Notes under the pieces: generated by a model
The model's input: the letters and a program-made list of their open reading frames with translations, nothing else
Told to the model about the DNA's origin: nothing
The model's database searches: none
NCBI GenBank assembly: GCA_910587015.1
Contig: CAJUME010000007.1
Location: forward strand, 1-15,427
Direction: 5' to 3'
Length of the DNA stretch: 15,427 nt
From: an uncultured Christensenella sp.
Lineage (GTDB): Bacteria; Bacillota; Clostridia; Christensenellales; Borkfalkiaceae
Shown here: one piece after another, positions 12,851 to 15,427 of the stretch
Layout: each line of letters begins with the position of its first letter
Numbering within the stretch: the stretch's first letter is position 1
Made by a program: the position numbers and the translations under genes

Positions 12851-14353
12851 TTATTCAACCCCCGCGTCCCCCGTTATCCGCACTGCCACATCAAAAAACC
12901 GCACGGTTATACCGCCCGCCGCAAAAAGACACAGATACATAAATTCCGCGTCCACCGCTTTAAGACCTGTCTGCAAATCGGAATACTCCCTTGCAAATTT
13001 CTGCGCGCCGTCTGCAACGGTAAGATAAATTTTTTGACCGTTGCGCTCTATCCTTAAAGCAAACTCCGAGCCGACCTCAACACGGACGGAATTACCCTCC
13101 TTAAAAAGTGATTTGCTTTCGCGGCTGAAAATTGCCGTTTTGTTATCAATTACTCCCGCCGCAAGGTAGGTTGAATTAAGCCCGTCCTTTATTGTATCGA
13201 TATAAATATCGTCCCTCAGCATAAGTCCGAACGCCGAGCCGCTACCCGCATTTTCGGTAACCTGCTCCACCCGCGCTTTTGCCGTTGCAATAAAGTTTTT
13301 ACCCGAGCCTGTTTGCATAAACGCAGCCGCAAAGCCGTCTGCACCGTTGCAAATTTTGCCCTGATTATCCGCCGCGCTTACGGTAAACACCCCTCCCGCC
13401 TCCGACACCTTAAAGGAGCTTAGAGAGCTGCCGACAAGGTCGCCCATTGCGGTGCCGTACCAGCCTTGCGCAGTTATGGAATAGCCTGACGACTGCATTG
13501 CGGGTGCAAAGGGCTTGTATTCTGGCTTGACGTAGTCAGTATTGATTGCGGAAGGGAAATCGGTCTGCATTGCCGGCGCGGGGGCGTTTGCAAGGACGAG
13601 GGCTTTAAGCGGGCAGTCGGTTTTAAGCAGAGCCGTTGCAAGGTGATAGGCTACCGTTTTTGCACCGTACTTGTTTAAATGGGTGCCGTCCATGCCGCAG
13701 GGGGCTTCGCCCTCGCACGAGTTATGCGCGTGGAAATACCTTGCCGCGTTGTTGTCTGCAAGGTATATTGCTTTTGTTATTTCCGTCAAATCTATAACGG
13801 TAACCGAAACGGCTTTGCCGAGCGTTCTTATTGCGTCAGCGTAGTCGCCGTGCTCTGTTATGTGCACGAACGCGCCCGAATAGCCGCCGTTGCGGTCGTA
13901 CCTGACAATCGGGGTGCAAAGGATGGGCGTTGCGCCCGCCGAAAGAGCCGGTTTTATATAATTTTCGTATAAATTGTACTGAAAGGAAATACCGTCTGCA
14001 ACGCTTGCATCAGTATAAGACTTATTCGGGTTGGTGTAGCGCGCGGGGTCGGCGTGCTTTTCGTCGTTGTGACCGAAGCCGATTATAAGATAGTCGCCCG
14101 CGGATATATTATTTTTTAAGGTTGCATAATTGGGCAAGGCAAGAAAGTCGAGCGAGCTTCTGCCCGAGGCGGCAAGGTTTACAATCTGCTTCGGCGGGCA
14201 ATTTAAGTAGTTATAAAGCTGGGTTGCGTAGCCGTAGCGCGGCATATATCCGCTGTCCAAACCCGTTTGGGGAGGCACGGTATAGTCGCAGACGGTGGAA
14301 TCGCCTACCACATAGATTTTGCCGTTGAATTTTGCGGAAGAGCAAGCCTTCAT
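12851..14353 (-). CDS. SGNH/GDSL hydrolase, CE12 (rhamnogalacturonan acetylesterase)-like, with unassigned C-terminal domain
   Basis: The N-terminal half (about 11-245) has all four SGNH blocks: GDST (17-20, nucleophile S19), ASGRSS (62-67, G64), GFGHNDEKH (92-100, N96) and DGTHLNKYG (222-230, D222 and H225). KIYVVGDSTVCDY and the HNDEKHADPARYTNP region resemble carbohydrate acetylesterases of the CE12 type, which remove acetyl groups from pectin backbones. Residues from about 285 to 500 form a second, beta-rich domain I cannot assign; its repeated aromatic and glycine pattern suggests a jelly-roll or DUF1349-like sandwich. The ATG at 14353 is preceded in frame by TAG two codons upstream, so no signal peptide is hidden. 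The enzyme appears cytoplasmic, unlike most pectin esterases. The ribosome site AAGGGGG is imperfect. Confidence 0.85.
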   Translation of the reverse strand: MKACSSAKFNGKIYVVGDSTVCDYTVPPQTGLDSGYMPRYGYATQLYNYLNCPPKQIVNLAASGRSSLDFLALPNYATLKNNISAGDYLIIGFGHNDEKHADPARYTNPNKSYTDASVADGISFQYNLYENYIKPALSAGATPILCTPIVRYDRNGGYSGAFVHITEHGDYADAIRTLGKAVSVTVIDLTEITKAIYLADNNAARYFHAHNSCEGEAPCGMDGTHLNKYGAKTVAYHLATALLKTDCPLKALVLANAPAPAMQTDFPSAINTDYVKPEYKPFAPAMQSSGYSITAQGWYGTAMGDLVGSSLSSFKVSEAGGVFTVSAADNQGKICNGADGFAAAFMQTGSGKNFIATAKARVEQVTENAGSGSAFGLMLRDDIYIDTIKDGLNSTYLAAGVIDNKTAIFSRESKSLFKEGNSVRVEVGSEFALRIERNGQKIYLTVADGAQKFAREYSDLQTGLKAVDAEFMYLCLFAAGGITVRFFDVAVRITGDAGVE

Positions 14354-14376
14354 ACCCTATACCCCCTTGCGCCGAT

Positions 14377-14405
14377 ATTTTAGCACCTGCCGCGGGGTTT
14401 GTCAA
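14377..14405 (-). promoter_or_regulatory. Promoter of the SGNH hydrolase gene
   Basis: On the minus strand TTGACA (14405-14400), a 17-base spacer and TAAAAT (14382-14377) preceded by TGC, an extended -10 of the same form as the ktrB promoter. Predicted initiation near 14370 leaves a leader of about 17 bases. Confidence 0.8.
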
Positions 14406-14426
14406 TACGGGTTTAATGGGTCGGGG

Positions 14427-14454
14427 TTGACAGCAATGAAAAAGTGTCTATAAT
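14427..14454 (+). promoter_or_regulatory. Promoter of yitT
   Basis: A perfect TTGACA (14427-14432) and a perfect TATAAT (14449-14454) are separated by 16 bases. Standard spacing puts the first transcribed base at 14461-14462, the A of the yitT ATG. The divergent SGNH promoter lies 21 bases to the left, with the -35 boxes back to back. Confidence 0.85.
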
Positions 14455-14461
14455 ATATAGT

Positions 14462-15355
14462 ATGAAGAACAAGACTGCCGCATTAAAGCTGCTTAGAAAA
14501 TATTCCCTTATTACCCTGGGGTGCATAATATATTCCTTTGGCGTGGCGCTGTTTCTGGACGCGAACGGGCTTGCGGCGGGCGGCGTGACGGGCATTGCCA
14601 TAATAATCAGCTATGCCGCGGGCGGAAAGATAGGCACTGGCTGGCTGATTATTATACTGAACGTGCCGCTGTTTGTTCTGGGGACGGTGTTCTTCGGCAA
14701 AAGGTTTATAATGTCCACGCTGTATGCAACGGTGCTGTCCTCGGGGCTGATTGAGCTGTGGAACCTGCTTATACTGCCGCATATGCCCGAAATAAGCAAT
14801 ATTTTAATACCCGCAACGGCGGGCGGCGCGCTGTACGGCGCGGGGCTGGGAATTATTTTCAGAGCGGGCGGAACCACGGGCGGCACGGATATTATAGTAA
14901 AGATTTTGAGAAAGAAATTCCGTTATATGAAAACGGGGATAATTTCCATGCTGATAGACATTGTTATAGTAGGCGCGGCGGGAATTGTTTTCAGGGACAT
15001 TGACAAGACCTTTTACACCGTTATATCGCTGATACTGTTTGTTGTAAGCTTTGATTTTGTGCTGTACGGCGGGAATACGGCAAAGCTTGTTTACATTGTG
15101 ACCACTGCGGACAAGAGCGAGGAAATTTGCAAAAAAATACTGACCGAGCTGGATATAAGCGCGACTATCGTTGACGGCAAGGGCGCGTATACGGGCAACG
15201 CGCGCACCGTTATTATGTGCGCGGTTAAAAACTACGTTTTTCCCCGACTGAGGGACGTTATAAAGGATGCAGACCCGCAGGCATTTACCATAGTGACATC
15301 TGCACAGGAGATTTACGGCGAGGGCTATAAGGAGCACGGCGGGGAGGAATTATAG
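14462..15355 (+). CDS. YitT family membrane protein with C-terminal DUF2179 domain
   Basis: This is a 297-residue protein from the ATG at 14462. A GTG 18 bases earlier is excluded because it lies inside the spacer, upstream of the -10 box. Five to six hydrophobic segments fill residues 15-200, with family motifs IYSFGVALFLDANGLAAGGVTGIA (in pieces: SFGVALFLDANGLAAGG), LYGAGLGIIFRAGGTTGGTDII (pieces GLGIIFRAGGTTGGTD) and YGGNTAKLVYIVT. The C-terminal 85 residues are the soluble DUF2179 domain, with TIVDGKGAYTGNARTVIMC and a closing FTIVTSAQEIYGEGY. YitT proteins are widespread in Firmicutes and their transported substrate or role is not established. No Shine-Dalgarno precedes the ATG, in line with a leaderless mRNA. 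Confidence 0.92.
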   Translation: MKNKTAALKLLRKYSLITLGCIIYSFGVALFLDANGLAAGGVTGIAIIISYAAGGKIGTGWLIIILNVPLFVLGTVFFGKRFIMSTLYATVLSSGLIELWNLLILPHMPEISNILIPATAGGALYGAGLGIIFRAGGTTGGTDIIVKILRKKFRYMKTGIISMLIDIVIVGAAGIVFRDIDKTFYTVISLILFVVSFDFVLYGGNTAKLVYIVTTADKSEEICKKILTELDISATIVDGKGAYTGNARTVIMCAVKNYVFPRLRDVIKDADPQAFTIVTSAQEIYGEGYKEHGGEEL

Positions 15356-15427
15356 CACGCCACCCCCCTTAATCCCCCCGCCGAAGGCAGGGTGCTCTGA
15401 TTGTCCCATATGGAACTGAGACCTTCC
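15356..15427. other. Right-edge segment without a supported gene
   Basis: After the yitT stop there is a C-rich tract and a hairpin (CACCC outer, GCC-GAA-GGC inner, between 15361 and 15395) without a T run. From 15396 on the base composition changes, and an ATG at 15410 opens a 6-codon frame cut by the window edge with no ribosome site. Nothing can be called. Confidence 0.4.

Noticed and set aside
15396..15427. Right-edge sequence ending in GGAACTGAGACCTTCC looked a little like the end of a CRISPR repeat.
   Set aside because: There is only one partial copy, with no spacer or second repeat in view and no cas gene in the window.

Overview
The window looks like ordinary chromosomal backbone from an endospore-type Firmicute, most likely an uncultured gut Clostridia. 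The pointers are a Spo0A-type effector domain with matching 0A boxes, a KtrAB potassium system, ComFC, strong GGAGG ribosome sites and many intrinsic terminators. Most genes are moderately GC-rich. One stretch, about 11,810-12,600, is clearly more AT-rich. No CRISPR array, transposase, phage gene or secretion island is visible.

Left part, plus strand: the 3' fragment of an EF-Ts gene with an abnormal tail (2-178); the potassium uptake pair ktrB-ktrA (269-2335) behind a strong promoter and a structured leader; then comFC (2367-3089), which starts only 3 bases after a terminator. Next, on the minus strand, is a GH3 beta-glucosidase-type gene (5621-3148) broken by one frameshift, divergent from a small Amidase_6-type protein (5700-6182).

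Middle: a minus-strand uracil salvage operon uraA-upp (8409-6268) with an extended -10 promoter and a leader hairpin. Divergent from it is a 266-residue Spo0A-family response regulator (8699-9499). Its promoter carries three tandem 0A-like boxes, suggesting control by itself or by a Spo0A paralogue. The Mg2+ channel gene mgtE (9648-11054) follows on the plus strand and converges with a minus-strand mntP-like Mn2+ exporter (11684-11100).

Right part: an unrecognised four-helix membrane protein in AT-rich DNA (12515-11856) lies downstream of a tRNA-Gln(CUG) gene (12689-12615). Then comes an SGNH/CE12-like esterase with an unassigned C-terminal domain (14353-12851). Divergent from it is a YitT-family membrane protein (14462-15355) whose promoter position predicts a leaderless mRNA.

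Functional themes are metal and K+ homeostasis (ktrAB, mgtE, mntP), pyrimidine salvage (uraA-upp), carbohydrate-active enzymes without visible signal peptides (GH3, SGNH) and sporulation-type regulation. The most interesting signals are the Spo0A-like regulator with its tandem boxes, the leaderless yitT promoter, the ktrB leader, and the orphan membrane protein next to the tRNA. No clearly new multi-gene system is evident.
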